Positions 35,346 to 49,827 of a stretch of 64,000 nt of DNA are shown here, one piece after another; within the stretch, counting starts at the first letter, position 1, and the number at the start of each line of letters is the position of its first letter. Source of the stretch: Dioscorea cayenensis subsp. rotundata (taxonomy: Eukaryota > Streptophyta > Magnoliopsida > Dioscoreales > Dioscoreaceae); assembly GCF_009730915.1 (NCBI RefSeq), contig NC_052482.1:21623912-21687911 (forward strand). Reading direction: 5' to 3'. The notes beneath the pieces were generated by a model. It was not told where the DNA came from. It was given only the letters and a program-made list of their open reading frames with translations, and did not search any database. A program made the position numbers and the translations under genes.

Positions 35346-35925
35346 AAATAGTAGACATGCAAAGCCTCAGAACCTATCTCAAAATAGAATATACAACCTA
35401 ATATAATTGTAAATTCCAAAAGTTAAAATATGAAATATACAAATTTACTAAATACAACCTAAGTGTCTACAATACAGACAAAAATTAGAGCTCAAACTAG
35501 ACCAAGGACTGGTCTGCTACTTGTTTACTCATGCTAAGGTATTCTACTCCTGATCTGAAAAATAAATAAACAACAAAATTATGAACTTGAAAGCTCAGTA
35601 AGTAAGCTAATAAAAATAATTGAGATCATATAAAATTTCAAAAATTCATAATAAAAAACAAATCATATCAAATAGTATAAATATATATCCATAATATAGT
35701 CCATAAAACCAAAGTGGTTCAACAAAATATAATTTAATAACAAACAAAAATATATGTCTCTAAATCATTCTGGCCTAAACAAAATATCAAAGATTATTTA
35801 TTTAAACTCGGTGACCCGAGTCAGATTTTCAAAACTCATTTGTTTACCCTCGGTGACCTGAGCCAGATTTTCAAAAACCGTTATTCTTTTACTGACGGCA
35901 CGATGCGAAACTATAGTCTTTTATC
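35346..35925. repeat. AT-rich spacer with a short direct duplication
   Basis: CTCGGTGACCCGAGTCAGAT and CTCGGTGACCTGAGCCAGAT occur in tandem at about 35808 and 35850 (about 42-bp period, two copies). No gene is seen. Confidence 0.5.
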
Positions 35926-36590
35926 AGAAGCTAAATGAGAGATACACATTTGACCTGTGAGTTAATGACCCAAGATCCTACAAAGAAGTTGTCGAGTTTG
36001 AAGAATGGAAAGTGGTAATGAGGGAAGAGCTGGTAGCTATAGAGAAGAACAACACCTGGAGGTTAACAACCTTGCCCACAGACAAGAAGAAGACAGGTCT
36101 TAAGTGGGGCATTCAAGATGAAATTTCACTTTGATGGATCAGTACAGAGGCACAAAGAGAGGGTGGTGGCTAAGGGGTGTGCTTAGGAGTTCGAAGTTGA
36201 CTATGAGGAGGTGTTCTCACGTGTGGTGAAGATAGAGATAGTAAGACTGTTGTTTGCTGTTGGTGCTCAATTAAAATGATCTCTCTATCACTTCAACATA
36301 AAATCAATGTTTCTAAATGGAGAAACAGTTGAGGATGTGTACATCGAACAACCTAAAGGGTTTGTGATTGAAGGGAAAAAGGATATAGTCTACAAGCTGA
36401 ACAAGGCTCTGTATGGGTTGAAACAGGCACCAAAGCCTGGTTTAGCAAGATTGACAATTATCAGCTCAAGTTTGGATTTAAGAGTAGTCCAAATGCTCAT
36501 ACCTTCTATAAGAAAACTAGTAATGAAGGGGAGGCCTTGTTGGTATGTCTGTATGTTGATGACAAAGTATATATGTGTTAGAGGGATCTT
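35926..36590 (+). mobile_element. Ty1/Copia polymerase fragment (fossil)
   Basis: The fragment holds the N-terminal and central reverse-transcriptase region of a Copia element (WRLTTLP-type start, VYIEQPKGF, YKLNKALYGLKQAP, then the YVDD region). It is broken, with several disruptions, and has no LTRs, gag or integrase in the vicinity. It is an old truncated insertion. Confidence 0.85.
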
Positions 36591-36599
36591 TTGAGGACA

Positions 36600-37250
36600 A
36601 ATTGTGTTAGAGGGACTAAAGGGGGAGATTGAGTAAATTACAGGGACTAAACGGGATATTCTACCCTCAACTTTCTTGAGTATGACTTGTTCTTTGTTAA
36701 TGTCAGTTATAAGATATCTTGCTCCTCTTCAAAAACTCCAAATTTTAGTGCCTAGCCTCCAATTAGAGTTTTATTGTGAAATCTTTTCTTTGGTGTTATA
36801 TAATTATTCTTGTCTAGTTAATTTATATTCATGTCTTGCGGATTTCATTCTAATTTTTATGTACTCTCTATGTGATTTTTATTTACATTTTTATTTTAAT
36901 GAAATCATGATCATTTGTCTTGGATAAAGTTTTTATAAATTAGTGATTTATCAACTTTATTAAAAAAAAACACAAATCAATAATCACTTGCAATGATTAA
37001 GTGGTGAGTGGTAGGGCAGTTCAATTAGGGGCATGACTACCAACCGGATTATTAATGTGGACAAACCATAATTCTCCATCATCAATGTCAGCATTGTGAT
37101 TATCAAAGTTTTTCATTTGCTTCACGTACATCTATTATAAAGTGGCAGTTAAATGGTATCATTAATCAATGTAGTTTATTTATTAAAAGGCACAAGAAGA
37201 TAAGGAGTACCTATATTTCTCGTTTCTATCGTCCCTGTGATAAAAGATGG
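36600..37250. other. AT-rich spacer left of SDR copy 3
   Basis: GTTTAGTCCCTGTAAT-like words (minus strand at 36625-36650) hint at a further element end, but no partner was found. No gene is seen. Confidence 0.4.
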
Positions 37251-37260
37251 GTTTGTTTAT

Positions 37261-37282
37261 GTGTCACGGTCACGGGTGACAT
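37261..37282. promoter_or_regulatory. Diverged palindromic promoter element of SDR copy 3
   Basis: GTGTCAC and GTGACAT are separated by GGTCACGG, so the 2-bp spacer of the other copies is 8 bp here and includes an extra GTCAC. It lies 108 bp before the ATG. A GT microsatellite (37302-37315) follows. Confidence 0.5.
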
Positions 37283-37338
37283 GTTTTATTCGGCCAGTGT
37301 GTGTGTGTGTGTGTGTTGGTTTTAGTGGTATTCAGGTC

Positions 37339-37345
37339 TATATAA
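37339..37345 (+). promoter_or_regulatory. TATA box of SDR copy 3
   Basis: TATATAA lies 45 bp before the ATG in the conserved block. Confidence 0.6.
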
Positions 37346-37389
37346 TGAAGAGATACAAGTAGGAGTTCAAGAGACATCTATCCATTGAG

Positions 37390-38586
<1,197 letters not shown>

Positions 38587-39030
38587 AATATTGGACATCA
38601 ACTTTTGAATTTGAAGAACCTAGACCTTTCTTTATCAAGAACGTGAAGGAAATAACCTACTCTTTATATTCTCTGTCTTAATGCATCACTAGTTTTTTTC
38701 TTTTTTTGTTTGTTTGCTTGTTGCTGTATTGTGTAATAAGGGATATTCTTCTTCTTGTTTATACAAGAAAGTGGAATCCCATGTTCTCTCTCTCATTCTA
38801 ATTTGAGATTATATGGAATGTCATCTACATTGTGTCTAGAATTCATGTATGAATGTTGGGCAGTTGCTGCCTCAGTATATGCGCAAGTGAAAATTATGCC
38901 ATTCATAGTTTTGGCCGTGACAACCAGAACCAGGAAAGCAGGGAAGTTTTCAGGGTGTTCGCTTATATTGAGGTGTGGAACAAGGAGCGAGATCACTTGT
39001 TGAGAAGGGACCGAAGAGAAGATCAATAAG
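38587..39030. other. 3' flank of SDR copy 3
   Basis: Contains the array-typical block TTCTTGTTTATACAAG with GTGGAATCCCATGTTCTCTC, and then sequence leading into the degraded exon pieces. Confidence 0.5.
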
Positions 39031-39660
39031 ATGGATGCTGATTCAAAGAAGAGCAAAATTCCGGTGAATGCTGGTCACTGGATGGAGCCACAGCCTTGGC
39101 CACTGGAGGCATCAAAGGAATTGGGTACTCTTTTGTCTCTTCCTGCTTGAACCGCTGGAGTTTCCATTGTTGAATACTCTATATATGACTAGATGGATCA
39201 TATGGCAAAAATATTCATAAAACAGTCCTTCACGGCTGGTCTGTATATCTGGTTGTCAAATAAAGCACTATGTGCAATAGTAAAGGACACAAAATTAAAA
39301 AGTAGGTGGAGCTCTTTCAAATTGACAAGGATGGCACTCGAATATCTAACGCAATCTACTGCTGGCATGCCATAGTTACAGAATTAGCGAGATTTGGAGT
39401 AACTGTGCAAATATGTTCTCGAAATGGGACTGACCTTAATGCTTGCAGTGGGATGATAAGAAATTAGATGTCACTGCTTTCTTATATATAACTCTGGAAG
39501 GAGTTGTTTGTCTATATTAGAGTTCTTTGTAGAACCCAGCTGAGCATAAATCCATGGAGATGGAGGTTCAAGGAAAGAGCAGCAAGGATCAGCTGGTGTC
39601 ACTCAAAGGATTCACAGCTCTGTTCGAGAGAGGTATAAAGGAACTGGGTATTGAATGTTT
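39031..39660 (+). pseudogene. Degraded SDR exon pieces (array copy 4, probably two former genes)
   Basis: Three pieces match the array. At 39031-39125 a worn exon 1 ends CACTGGAGGCATCAAAGG before its donor. At 39363-39475 a worn exon 2 starts GGCATGCCATAGTTACAG and keeps TGTTCTCGAAATG. At 39553-39650 there is a second exon-1-like piece, starting ATGGAGATGGAGG and containing TATAAAGGAACTGGGTA. Two exon 1 pieces imply at least two former copies. Exons 3-5 are absent. These are more diverged than copy 2 and so older losses. Confidence 0.7.
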
Positions 39661-41400
39661 TCCTCGAACTCATCTCATTTCCATCTGATGAGATTATATA
39701 TATATATATATATATCTGTTGTGTGTGTGAATATGTCAAACGTCTGCAGTTGGGAGTATGTAAGTGATAGAGAGAGACAGAGATTGGGCAGATAAACAGT
39801 ATCAGTAACAGTGTCATATTGATATACTTCATAAACGGATAGTTAGGGTTGTGTTTGGTTTTTTATATGTTTTCTATAAAGGTGCTACTAGAAATTGCTT
39901 GGATTGATCGAGTTATTGTTACAATCACAATCTAATTGTTCAGATCATAGTATTTTGCATCTTAATGAGCTACTATATATAAGCACAGTAATACTATTCA
40001 TTCCCTACAGTATAGTTTGGATGAGAATTCTTCTACACTGTTTATGCTATTATGATGACCGTTGGATTGGAATCTAATGTACATGACGATGAACGTTCAT
40101 AGATACAATATCTACGAACATTTATAGATCACATGGCCTCATATATATATATATATATAGAGTTTTGTAAAAATAATTTCACTGTAAGAATACTATTGTT
40201 GAAGAATTATTGAAGACAATTCAAATCACAAAGTTTACAAAATTCAGTGATGTGCCTACGTCTTCTTGAGCGGAGCAATTGTATTTTTCTTATTGATTTA
40301 AACATTAGGGTTACATAAATTTATGCAGTAAAATGTACTCTGGACAATTTACAAAATCACTAGTGCTCCCTCCTAAGCTCTATTCCACTCAGTTCCAACA
40401 CCTGCTTTTTTACTTCTCTATCTGAGTCATATACAAACAATAAGCTACTTGATCCCCTCTTCATCCATTCAGTTAATAACCGGTTAGATAGGATAAAGTT
40501 GCTCTTAAGGGAAGGTCAGCCTTTGCTTCACAAGAGAATCACCACACCAAAGTGCTTAGAGCAGTGGGTTTCATTAAATTAAAAAAATGAAAAAAGTAAA
40601 GATTATTTTGAATAAAAATGTTTATTTTCCAAAACAATAGATTTAAGTTCTTTATAAATTATCTAGTAAACCTAAAAAAACACAAACCATGCATGGATTG
40701 AACTTTCAAATTCTTATTAGAGAAAAGAAATGAGGTTTCAAGGATAACCACAATTTTATGTAAAACAAAGACGAAAAGTACAAATACATGACACTAAAAT
40801 TTTAAAATAATTACAAGTTGTGATTAGATATTTCTAGAAAATTCTAAAATAAGAGTAATAAGCACAAAAACTACTTTATAACATAGTGACATCCTCAAAA
40901 GTTTACCCAAGTAAGTCATTCATATAAGGTCAATGTAGGATTGCAAACTTCAAACAGAATCACTAGCGGAGGGATGGGTGTCAGTTGGTGTGTGAGACTA
41001 CTCAATAAGTCAAGGGTGCTCTTGATGATAGATATGCTTCTCTAAGCTTGGTCCTCTTTGGTTTTTGTTCTATCGATAGCTAAACAATAAACGTATAATC
41101 CATTTTAATAATAACTGAAATTGTTGAGTGTGAACATCAATTAAAGATGGGATTATTCTTTTCTAACCAAATATTTCAGGGAATAACTTGTGAAAAGAAC
41201 TCCCATGTCTAATATTATTGAAGCTCCACTTTAAGAACCCAAGAAGTCTAAACCTCATATTTCGGACACAAAATTAGGGAATTCAGAAAGTAGATGAATA
41301 TGACCAAAATGGATCCACATGCATTCAATAAAGGGGCATTGTAAAAAAGATGTTGCCAACAATTTCCACCAAATGGTCACAAAAAAACACGTATCATAGT
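39661..41400. other. AT-rich spacer with microsatellites
   Basis: AT runs lie at about 39692-39713 and 40141-40160. AACGTTCATAGAT (about 40091) and the near-complement ATCTACGAACATT (about 40109) form a small stem. No gene is recognised. Confidence 0.45.
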
Positions 41401-41407
41401 TTTTTGG

Positions 41408-41913
41408 GGTAAATGTTTTGGGTGAGTACCATACTATAGTTCTTTTTTTTCATTTTGATCATTGAATTTCATTTATATTATTTTGGTCACTCAACTTTAA
41501 TTTATGTTCACCGGAAAATATCGAAAGAATTTCATAAAGAATTTGATAATATATGTCGAATTTGTCATTTCAACACTAGTTCACACTTCATTTGCATATG
41601 TGGATATGACACATCATCAAAAAGTGCCACATATATATTTTTATTAACTAATTCACCTGATCGATGTGACATGCGCCATATTAATAAAAGGTTCCCACAT
41701 GGCCTTATTTAATGACATGTCATGTCTATGTATGCATTTGGAGGAGTGAACTGATATTAACGTAGCAAATCTGACACATATGTCATTAAATTCTTTCTAA
41801 AATGCTTTTGATACTTTTTATATAAATACAAATTAAAATTGAGTGGTCAAAATAAAAATTAAAATTCAATGTTTAAAAAAAATAATTATAATATGATAGA
41901 GATATTTCCCCGA
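41408..41913. mobile_element. Diverged MITE with long terminal inverted repeats, about 0.5 kb
   Basis: The left arm GGGGTAAATGTTTTGGGTGA...TCATTGAATTTC...TTTTGGTCACTCAA is mirrored on the right by TTGAGTGGTCAAAATAAAAA...AAATTCAATGTTT...ATATTTCCCC. Arms of about 95 bp with many differences imply an old element. The internal ATGACATGTCATGTC adds a small palindrome. No transposase is present. The family is unclear (Mutator-like ends are possible). Confidence 0.6.
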
Positions 41914-42009
41914 AGTTTATCATTATATTTATAAAATTATATTTAGTACGGTTATCAATGATATATGTGAAGATAGTAAAATGCTCGAAATCGGGGAAGG
42001 ATGAGGAGA

Positions 42010-42720
42010 CACTACAAAAAGTGCTATATCATGACATTTATCTATAAAGTGACGCCAAATTTCAGAATTTATAAACTGCTTTTTACTAACAGATTTCAAA
42101 AACCTGATAGAATAGACAAGATATTTACTAACTGATTTCATTTTTATTAGTATAGCTATTATTTATTCCGACTTTTTATCTATAATGATGGCCAAATTTT
42201 GTAGATATGGACTATTTTTTACCAACAATATTTTAAAAATTATTAGAATAGACAAGATATTTCTTCGATGGATTTTATTACATTAGTATAGCTATTATTT
42301 TATTCTGACTTTTTATCTATAGTGATGACCAAATTTTTGTAGCTATAGATCGCTTTTTACTTGATAGTACTTTTAAAAGCCTGAGTAATAGTATAGAGAT
42401 ATTTCATCGATGAATTTTTGTTTCGTTAAGTATAAATTTATTATCGTATTATGACTTTTTATCTACGATGTCGATGTCAAATTCAGTAGATTATGACTAT
42501 TTTTACCAACAATATTTTTAAAATTTTCATAATCATTAGAATAAATCAAGCGATTTACTAACACCTATTTTTTTCCGTTGAGTATAAATATTGTAGTATA
42601 TCGATTATTATTTATAAGAATTAGCCAAATCTGTAGAATCTACAAAATGGTTTATACTAATAAATTTTTAAAACTACCACAATAAATTGGACATTTCCTG
42701 ACAATGATGTGTTCGTGGGT
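42010..42720 (+). repeat. CACTA-like terminus followed by about five diverged 137-150 bp tandem units
   Basis: CACTACAAAAAGTG at 42010 resembles the terminus of plant CACTA (EnSpm) transposons. After it, the phrase ATCTATAATGATGGCCAAAT and variants recur at about 42040, 42178, 42315, 42461 and 42612, giving periods of 138, 137, 146 and about 150 bp. Each unit also carries a TTTTTAC(C/T)AAC-like word and an AATAGA(C)AAG-like word. Tandem subterminal repeats are known in CACTA elements, though usually shorter. No matching right terminus was found, so the element is incomplete or the call is wrong. Confidence 0.5.
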
Positions 42721-43160
42721 TAAATATACAAAATATTTTTTTTTAAATATTATAAAGCATCCGTTTTAATCCTTTTTAATAGAAAAATATATTTTTAATT
42801 GTTATTTTTTATTAATAAGTTAAATAATTATATTAAAAATATATTTTATTAAAATATATGAAAATAAAAATTTTTAATTTGTAAAGATAATTTTTTATTT
42901 TTTAACTAATAATATTAATAATTATGAAAATTATGTTTAAAGCAATATATATTATATTTATTTTAAAAAATAAATGTGTTATATTTACAATTATTTTAAT
43001 AATTCACTAAAAAAAATCATAAATCTAATTATTTTGCATTGTTAACATCGAAATTTACTCTATGTTTTACTAGTTTAACATATTAAAAAAATAAAATTCA
43101 AATTAATTCTTCAATGCCTCACTCTACATTAACATATTTATATTTAAAAAACAAAAAACA
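42721..43160. other. Very AT-rich spacer
   Basis: Almost entirely A/T with no recognised feature. It could be the inner part of the CACTA-like element. Confidence 0.4.
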
Positions 43161-43199
43161 AAATTGCCATTGTCTTTCTCTCAACGGCTCACCCTTCAC

Positions 43200-43206
43200 A
43201 CACGCA

Positions 43207-43242
<36 letters not shown>

Positions 43243-43800
43243 TCTTCCATTCATCACCAACCCTAATCCCCTGCCCCATTGGATCTTGCTATTCATTGCT
43301 CATCTCTCTCTCGCGGCCGCCATTGGAGGAGCTACTAGGGGGGATTGAGGGCGGATGCGATCGGTGGTGAGATCTGGGGAGAATTCAGAAGAGGTGTTCG
43401 TTCTAGGGTTTGAGATCTGAGGAATATTGGTGACGATCGGTACTGAGATCACTGTCATTCCGGTTGAAGGAGCTCGTCGGAGGAGGGAAAGAATCGGGAA
43501 CTGGGACCATCGAAGGTGAGCTCTTTAGCTTGTTTCTTTTCTTTAAAATCCAGAGGGGATTCAGAATAATGTGTTCTTCTTAGGGTTTGAATATGTTTTC
43601 CCTCTCTCTGTGGCCATTGCAGGAGCTTGGAGGAGGAAGGGAAGCATCAGCATGAACTTGCGGATTAGAGGTGGTACGATCGGAGGTGAACTCTTTGGCA
43701 TTTTTTCTTTTTTCTTTTTTTTGTTTTTTTTCCTAAGATCTGAAGAGAATTCAGAGTAGTTTGTTTGTTTTAGATTTTGAATCTTTTTTCTCTTGCGTAT
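43200..43800 (+). repeat. Leader-like segment with CT microsatellite and three tandem units of about 180 bp
   Basis: A CT run lies at 43209-43240. After it, GA(A/G)TTCAGA followed by TAGGGTTTGA(G/A)T-like text recurs at about 43379, 43557 and 43747 (periods about 178 and 190). ATCGAAGGTGAGCTCTTTAG and ATCGGAGGTGAACTCTTTGG at about 43509 and 43679 are the unit ends. Each unit end looks like a donor site (GGTGAGCT/GGTGAACT), as if a leader exon with its intron start had been duplicated. No protein is supported. Confidence 0.5.
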
Positions 43801-44199
43801 TTCTGTATGATTTTGTGGCCAACAATGGGTCAAGTTGTTCAGATTTTAGAGAGTGTTCTTGTAGTTGATGTGCCTCCAAGGTCTCTCCAGATTTTCTCTG
43901 AAAACCCCCCTGAGAACATAATTTTCTTCTCTGATTTGTCTTCAAATCCATGTTCTCAGATGTAGACTTCTACGGTTGATAGTTCTCAGAATAAAACCAC
44001 ATCCTCTATGAGTTCTGGAAACCCTTCTTAAGATTGGAAGAAGTGGTTTTACAGTTCCTCTTCATTGGCATTTCTTACTTGTGAACAAGTATTTTGTATT
44101 TTGCAGATGAGATGCTAATTATTTTGTATTCTAGAATAGAGAGTACCTAGAATTTGTTGTTTCTTTAAACTCTGCGATAAAAGAGACGTTTGTATGTAT

Positions 44200-44215
44200 G
44201 TGTCACGGATGACAT
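44200..44215. promoter_or_regulatory. Palindromic promoter element of SDR copy 5, distal copy
   Basis: GTGTCAC-GG-ATGACAT lies 280 bp before the ATG. It and its flank (CATCTTTATT, AACTCAT, CACTTTCTAAC) are repeated at 44296-44311. Confidence 0.5.
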
Positions 44216-44295
44216 CTTTATTTAATGAGCGATAACAAAACTCATTTGGCACTTTCTAACTTTTCTCCCTAAATGTCCAGTGTCAGTGTGTGTGT

Positions 44296-44311
44296 GTGTC
44301 ATGGATGACAT
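44296..44311. promoter_or_regulatory. Palindromic promoter element of SDR copy 5, proximal copy
   Basis: GTGTCAT-GG-ATGACAT lies 184 bp before the ATG. It is followed by the shared block CATCTTTATTGACTATAACC. A GT microsatellite (44364-44388) separates it from the TATA box. Confidence 0.5.
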
Positions 44312-44418
44312 CTTTATTGACTATAACCAAACTCATACGCCATTTTCTAACTTTTGATCTCCCTCTGTGTGTGTGTGTGTGTGTGTGTGGTGGTGGTGGT
44401 ATTAGTACGAGTGATGTC

Positions 44419-44425
44419 TATATAA
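44419..44425 (+). promoter_or_regulatory. TATA box of SDR copy 5
   Basis: TATATAA lies 55 bp before the ATG. The spacing is longer than in the sister copies because of small insertions (ATTAAATC, AAAG). Confidence 0.6.
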
Positions 44426-44479
44426 TTAAATCAGGAGATACAAGTAGGAGTTCAAAGAAAGAGACACCCATACTGTGCG

Positions 44480-46065
<1,586 letters not shown>

Positions 46066-46232
46066 AATATTGGACATCAACTTTGGTATTGAACAACATT
46101 AGACCTTTGTATATTCAGAACGTGAAGAAAACAACCACCTATTATTTCTATTCTCTGAAATAACAAATCATCTTCCTTGTTTTTTTTTTTTTGGGCTAGG
46201 TGCTGTATTTGGTAATAAGGAATATTCTTCTT

Positions 46233-46364
46233 CTGTACATGTTGCTTCTCTTATGTTGTACTCCTTCTGTGTTGTTTCTCTTATCCCTTATGCTGTACTC
46301 GTACTTCTCAAATCACGGTTTATCCACTTCGTTATATATATATATATATATATATATTCTTCTT
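46233..46364 (+). mobile_element. Truncated LINE-type insertion in the 3' flank of SDR copy 5
   Basis: The 11-bp duplication ATATTCTTCTT flanks it (46222-46232 and 46354-46364). The insert ends ACGGTTTATCCACTTCG plus a TA-repeat tail (about 46333-46355). Copies 1 and 3 have the uninterrupted GATATTCTTCTTCTTGTTT. Confidence 0.78.
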
Positions 46365-46504
46365 GTTTATACAAGAGAATGAAATCCAACATTCCTGAGA
46401 AGCTCTCTGTCATTTATATTTGAGATTACCATGAATGCCATCTACTTTGTATCGTAAATCCAAATGATGCTTACTTTTTAAAAAATGAAAAAAATAAAGA
46501 AATA

Positions 46505-46930
46505 ACTTCGACAACAGTGCTAATTGTATGTGGCTCCAGCATCAATAAGCTGCGGCGAACACTGGTAATTGGGTCTTCTAATTTTTCTTTGGAAGCTTCA
46601 GAGGTTGCGGAGAACCAAGGTAAAAGCAAATGATCAATCTTCGAGATAATAGCATTGGAAGAAGCAGAACATACATTAAAAATATGAGCGTTTCGTTCAT
46701 ACCAAGTACACCAGATAACCCTCTCTCTAAAATGAGGAGATATATTTGATCTCTAGACCCCCAATCTTTAACAAAGAATTCAAAAAATCCGACAATAGGA
46801 AAAAACTTAAAAAAATAATAATAATTTTAAATCTTTCTCAAAAACATATAATGAATAAATAAATGATCAACAATTTCACACGGCATGGAAAAAGGACAAT
46901 AGACACCTAAGCTATTGATGTGATTTTTTT
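46505..46930 (-). mobile_element. LINE remnant (zf-RVT / RNase H-like part)
   Basis: The minus strand reads CEIVDHLFIH (zf-RVT end) and, in a shifted frame, WYERNAHIFNVCSASSNAI and then LPWFSATSEASKEKLEDP. The W-x-ERN motif is typical of the segment after the zinc module in plant LINEs. Frames change several times, so it is dead. Confidence 0.65.
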
Positions 46931-48105
46931 TTTAAAATTTACTTTTCCATATTGCTTTAGGAACATTGGACAGCTTTCCACTCTATGGCCTTTAATAAAA
47001 CATTTATCCATGTTTTGGATAAGCAATCCCAAATTTATAAATAAGTATTTAATTCTTTCAATTTTATTAATAAACACAATTAAAATATTAACAATTTCAT
47101 AAACAAAACTCAAATTCATCCACCTAAATACCCAATTCAATAAATATCTTAAATGTACCAAACAAATAAAATAGTATAAATTTATCAAAAAAATACCCCA
47201 AACTTGTTAACATATTAACCTAATCTCAATAATTTCACAAAATCTTACAATTTTATCTCCAATCTCCACTAAAATAAACTTAGATTTTTCCTCCACATGT
47301 CTAATTTCAACAATGTAAACAATTAGCCCCCAACCACTTTATACTTTAGGTCCATATAAACATTTTCAATTAATAAATCGACATTTGAGTTTATCAATAT
47401 TTGGATTTTAGCAAAAGAGGCTTTTTTTTATGTAATCAATTAATTTTACAACTAAAGTAGGGAGTTTAAAAATAGCATGTAGTTAAAAAACTAAGCTAAT
47501 CAATGTGAGTATGCCCCTAGTAGAGAGAAATTTTTTATTTTCCAAATAAAACCGTGGTTGATCCACTTTAATAAAAAAATAAATAAAAAAATAAAAAAAT
47601 AAACAATCTTGCTCTAACTCCACAGATGATTTTTTTTTGTCCATTTTTATAAAAACTTCATATTTAATTTAATTAATTTAATTAATATGAAAAAGCTTAT
47701 TAAACAAACTATCAATGCCCAATATATAATATACATACCTTTTTTTAAAAATATTAATAATATTAATAATATTAGATTAATATAAAAATATTAATAATAG
47801 CTTTTCAGATCTCATTGGCCCGCGAAAGCTACTCCTCCTTCCAAATTCCGGATCTCGCTAATTCTCCCCTTCAAATCAATCCTTTTGCAGTTCGATTTGG
47901 CAGCAGAATTCCATCTCCAATCCCTTCCATTCTCCGTATGAATTTAGATCCTTGTGTATGTTTTTTTTTAATAAATTGAAATCAATTTTCTTATTAGATT
48001 AATCCGAATTTTACGTAATTTTTTTCCCCTGATTTTGATCTGAAGAATGGAACAACAAACTATGTGATGCTTTTCGGGAAGTTCTAGCTTTGATTGCAGA
48101 GAACT
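46931..48105. other. AT-rich spacer and CGR-like promoter/leader
   Basis: 47525-47605 ends GTGGTTGATCCACTTTAATA plus an AAATA tail, another LINE 3' end. AT-only DNA follows to 47800. The CGR leader, possibly with an intron, lies between about 47830 and 48105 (GCCCGCGAAAGC, CTCCTCC). No other gene is seen. Confidence 0.45.
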
Positions 48106-49827
48106 ATGTCAAGGAGAGCAGTGAATCCCTCTCGGCGACTCGCCGACAGTGGAACTCTTCCTTTTTCTGGGGCATTCCCCCAAAAGTCACGAACTTCGCC
48201 ATTGTTGTCCATTGGACTGCTCCTTTTGGTATGCATCTCTCCAATCTCTTTGATGCATCATCTCAAGCTATCTATTTGCTGCTGCTTTTATAGATGTCTT
48301 TGCAAAAATTGCATTTTGATTCTGGTTTGTTGTGAGCTTTGCAGGGTGGCTTTCTTCTGATTGCCTATTCCTATCGTGGCTCAGGTTGGTGCAAGTTTAT
48401 GACTTCGTTCTTAAGTATTTATCAAATCAAAATTGGTTTTTTATGGTGATCTATCAAAATGATTTATTATAGTAACTAAATACTATTCGTTTGTTCCTGG
48501 TAACTGGGTAATGAGAACTCTAAATGTCAAGTTTTCAAATGATTAGGTGGATCTGGCAGTGTTAAAGCCGCTTCACGTATAGGTGAAGGTGAGTATCCTT
48601 GTCCTTCAATCAAATTGGTATTTTAGGCAATCAATATTTCCAAATAAGATGCTATAGCTGTATGGACTATTTCAATGACTGGCCTTTGATTTGCCTTTAA
48701 CCGAAGGACAATTTTTCTAAATTACAGTTCTATCATGCACATCAGAAGTTCAACAAGCAATACCCATTCTGAAGAAAGCATATGGTGATAGCATGCGGAA
48801 AGTTCTTCACATTGGACCTGAAACATGCTCAGTCATTTCTAATTTGTTAAAAGAAGATGATATTGAAGCATGGGGAGTTGAACCGTATGATTTAGAAGAT
48901 GCAGATACTAGCTGCAAGATACTTGTCCGCAAAGGCATCGTCCGTGTGGCTGATATCAAGTTTCCCTTACCTTATAGGGCAAAGTCATTTTCTCTTGTCA
49001 TAGTTTCTGATGCATTGGATTATTTGTCGCCAAAGTACCTAAATAAGACCCTTCCAGACCTTGCAAGGGTGTCCACAGATGGTCTGGTTATCTTTGCAGG
49101 TAGTTTTTTGGATTGTTTAGTATTATTATTAATATTTTCTTCCTCTGGAACTATAAAGATTGTTTGTGCTGTTGCTGATATGAACAATACACTCTGCTCA
49201 TTTATTGTTATTAAGATAATGCGATCTCTGTTAACCCCTGAAACTTATAAATCCTTTAAGAATATGACATAGCATCAGCGGAAGCAAATGTTAGGAGATA
49301 ATGACAGGATTCTGTGGAATTTTCAAGGATTCACTTACTGACATAGAAATATTTTCTAAAGATAAGTCTGTCTAGTGTCTATGCAGTTGACTTATTTTTT
49401 CATAGATTTGACTGAAGATTAGTTTCTTTTTTCTTACTTAACAGGTAATCCAGGTCAACGGAGAGCTAAAGTTTCTGAATTAGCAAAGTTTGGAAAGCCG
49501 GTGTGTCCTTCTGTCAACTTATGATATACTTGTGTTCGTAATTTCATATACAATGGCTTTTTCCAATATGAATTTTGTATTGCAAATTGTTTGTTTTTTA
49601 ACATCAGTAGACACTCAACATATCCAGTGTTATGCCCCCAATACTTACATTTGCTTCTATTTATTCACCTGAAGGCAAAATTACGGAGCTCATCCTGGTG
49701 GATAAAATATTTTGTTCAGACTGGTTTAGAGGAGAATGAATCTGCGACAAAGAAGTTTGAACAGGCTGCCAGCAAGGACTCTTACCAACCAACCTGCGGA
49801 GTCTTCCACCTCAGCTTATCTCAATGA
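48106..49827 (+). CDS. CGR2/CGR3-like Golgi pectin (homogalacturonan) methyltransferase, 6 exons
   Basis: This enzyme transfers a methyl group from S-adenosylmethionine to homogalacturonan in the Golgi, setting wall pectin esterification. Exons: 48106-48228, 48345-48384, 48547-48588, 48728-49099, 49445-49500, 49675-49827; 261 residues. It starts MSRRAVNPSRRLADSGTLPF, then a single signal-anchor helix (TSPLLSIGLLLLGGFLLIAY) splits over exons 1-2. The Rossmann-type SAM region is MRKVLHIGPETCSVISNLL with WGVEPYDLEDAD. VADIKFPLPYR and VSDALDYLSPKYLNKTLPDL follow, which are very conserved in CGR2/CGR3. The C-terminus SSWWIKYFVQTGLEEN then VFHLSLSQ is also typical. Length equals the family. Paralog (CGR2 or CGR3) cannot be chosen. 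Confidence 0.94.

Noticed and set aside
36660-36927. Open frame after the Copia fragment
   Set aside because: Hydrophobic, AT-driven and without family resemblance; probably chance.
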